NCBI GenBank assembly: GCA_002455215.1
Contig: DKKK01000139.1
Coordinates: 1-6,236 of the forward strand
DNA: 6,236 nt
Reading direction: 5' to 3'
From: Anaerolineales bacterium UBA6668
GTDB lineage: Bacteria; Chloroflexota; Anaerolineae; Anaerolineales; UBA6668
In this document: piece by piece, positions 5,557 to 6,236 of the stretch
How positions within the stretch are numbered: the first letter of the stretch is position 1
How the letters are laid out: the number at the start of each line of letters is the position of its first letter
The notes under the pieces: generated by a model
Told to the model about the DNA's origin: nothing
Database searches by the model: none
The model's input: only the letters and a program-made list of their open reading frames with translations
Translations under genes and position numbers: made by a program

Positions 5557-6063
5557 ATGAACATCAAAAAAATCTTACTCTATGGAATTGCCGCATTGGC
5601 GGGCTTGTTTCTACTCATCCAATTAGTGCCCTTCGGGCGTGACCACACCAATCCAGCCGTCCAGCAAGAGCCCAATTGGGACAGCCCGCAAACCCGTGAA
5701 TTGGCGGTGCGTGCCTGCTATGATTGCCATAGCAACGAAACGGTGTGGCCCTGGTATTCAAATATTGCCCCCGTTTCATGGATTGTGCAAGACCATGTGC
5801 TTGAAGGGCGCGAGAAGCTAAACTTTAGCGAATATGGCATTGCCCGAAGTGAAACTGGTGAAGGAGAAGGAGAAGGTGACGAATATGAAAACGAAGGTTA
5901 TAATGGCAGGCACGAACAGGAGGATGTGGAAGAAATGGTGGAAGAAATTGAGCGGGGCAATATGCCGCTCCAAGATTATCTGCTAATGCACCCGAATGCA
6001 AACCTAACGGCGGCAGAAAAAGAAGCACTGATTGCCGGTTTGGAAGCGACTTTCGGCAAATAA
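5557..6063 (+). CDS. Membrane-anchored haem-binding protein (CxxCH, Haem_bd-like)
   Basis: A 168-residue exported, membrane-anchored haem protein. Residues 5-25 form an N-terminal helix after MNIKK. The haem site CYDCH at 54-58 sits in [20 protein letters not shown], whose WPWYSN segment is a hallmark of the haem-binding domain family (Haem_bd), followed by [22 protein letters not shown] late [13 protein letters not shown] (135-147) gives possible distal ligands such as Met136, and [13 protein letters not shown] (150-162) is the usual closing helix. Between these, residues 98-127 hold an acidic Glu/Gly insertion coded by a GAAGGA-type microrepeat. No strong Shine-Dalgarno precedes the ATG, and the gene lies 64 bp after its neighbour, so it may be less tightly expressed. 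It could accept electrons from the membrane haem protein outside the cell membrane. The family call is good; the partner is inferred. Confidence 0.88.
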   Translation: MNIKKILLYGIAALAGLFLLIQLVPFGRDHTNPAVQQEPNWDSPQTRELAVRACYDCHSNETVWPWYSNIAPVSWIVQDHVLEGREKLNFSEYGIARSETGEGEGEGDEYENEGYNGRHEQEDVEEMVEEIERGNMPLQDYLLMHPNANLTAAEKEALIAGLEATFGK

Positions 6064-6078
6064 AGCCTGCTCGCAAAG

Positions 6079-6107
6079 AAAAGAGACGCTGTGTTAGCGT
6101 CTCTTTT
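6079..6107. terminator. Strong hairpin terminator after the operon
   Basis: AAAAGAGACGCT (6079-6090) and AGCGTCTCTTTT (6096-6107) are exact reverse complements around a GTGTT loop, giving a 12-bp stem. It starts 16 nt after the last stop codon. The A-run and T-run at the two ends of the stem allow it to work in either direction. This is the only strong intrinsic terminator in the window, and it marks the end of the plus-strand operon. Confidence 0.88.
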
Positions 6108-6186
6108 GGATTCGGGTAATTTTTTTCAATGATACTCGGCACGGGTGGAATATAGCTGTGATTGCGTCTGCCTTCCCTACCACTTT

Positions 6187-6230
6187 TCTAATCCGCGTCA
6201 TCCGACCATCCGTCCAATCTGCGTCCCGAA
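6187..6230 (-). repeat. Dispersed 44-bp element, inverted copy
   Basis: The reverse complement of this stretch matches 2227-2270 at 41 of 44 positions. It lies in inverted orientation relative to the two copies upstream of the PepSY gene, so the five-gene operon is bracketed by inverted copies. The right boundary cannot be judged because the window ends 6 bp later. Between the terminator and this copy (6108-6186) I see no gene or signal. Confidence 0.75.
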
Positions 6231-6236
6231 TCAGGA

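Overview
The window looks like a piece of a Chloroflexota (Anaerolineae-like) genome. This rests on three weak but concordant signs: Thr/Pro-rich 'PTATPE'-type linkers in an exported protein, a nested AGACCT/AGGTCT palindrome, and a dispersed GGACGCAGATTG...CGGATGACGCGGATT element. These styles of linker and intergenic repeat are familiar from that phylum, but the assignment is inference. No rRNA, tRNA, CRISPR array or transposase gene is visible.

Layout. Positions 1-218 are non-coding and repeat-rich: a perfect nested palindrome at 154-186, a decayed copy at 98-131 and a direct repeat beside each. On the minus strand, 219-2220 carries a two-component system: an OmpR/PhoB-type response regulator followed by a sensor histidine kinase that overlaps it by 11 bp. 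Positions 2221-2655 are a 435-bp divergent control region. It holds a tandem duplication that includes the first codons of the regulator gene, a perfect 11-bp tandem repeat shaped like a PhoB-type box, and two related GTATCCTATTC blocks on either side of that box. On the plus strand, 2656-6063 is a tight set of five genes: an exported PepSY protein with an Asp/His-rich tail, an unrecognised membrane-anchored Thr/Pro-rich protein, an ApbE-type FAD:protein FMN transferase, a six-helix ferric-reductase-like haem membrane protein, and a membrane-anchored haem-binding (CxxCH) protein. A strong hairpin terminator follows at 6079-6107. An inverted copy of the dispersed element closes the window.

How the genes may work together. 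The five plus-strand genes look like a small transmembrane and extracytoplasmic electron-transfer module. The haem membrane protein would carry electrons across the membrane, ApbE would attach FMN covalently to an exported partner, and the PepSY and haem-binding proteins would work outside. No protein here has a standard FMN-binding domain or a canonical [ST]GA[ST] flavinylation motif, so the flavin acceptor is unknown; a near-miss motif sits at the end of the PepSY domain. The sensor kinase has an Asp/His-rich stretch in its extracytoplasmic loop that resembles the tail of the PepSY protein. With the PhoB-like box between the two divergent units, this suggests a metal-responsive (or metal-redox) regulatory circuit controlling the module. 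The circuit is a hypothesis; the gene identifications are firmer.
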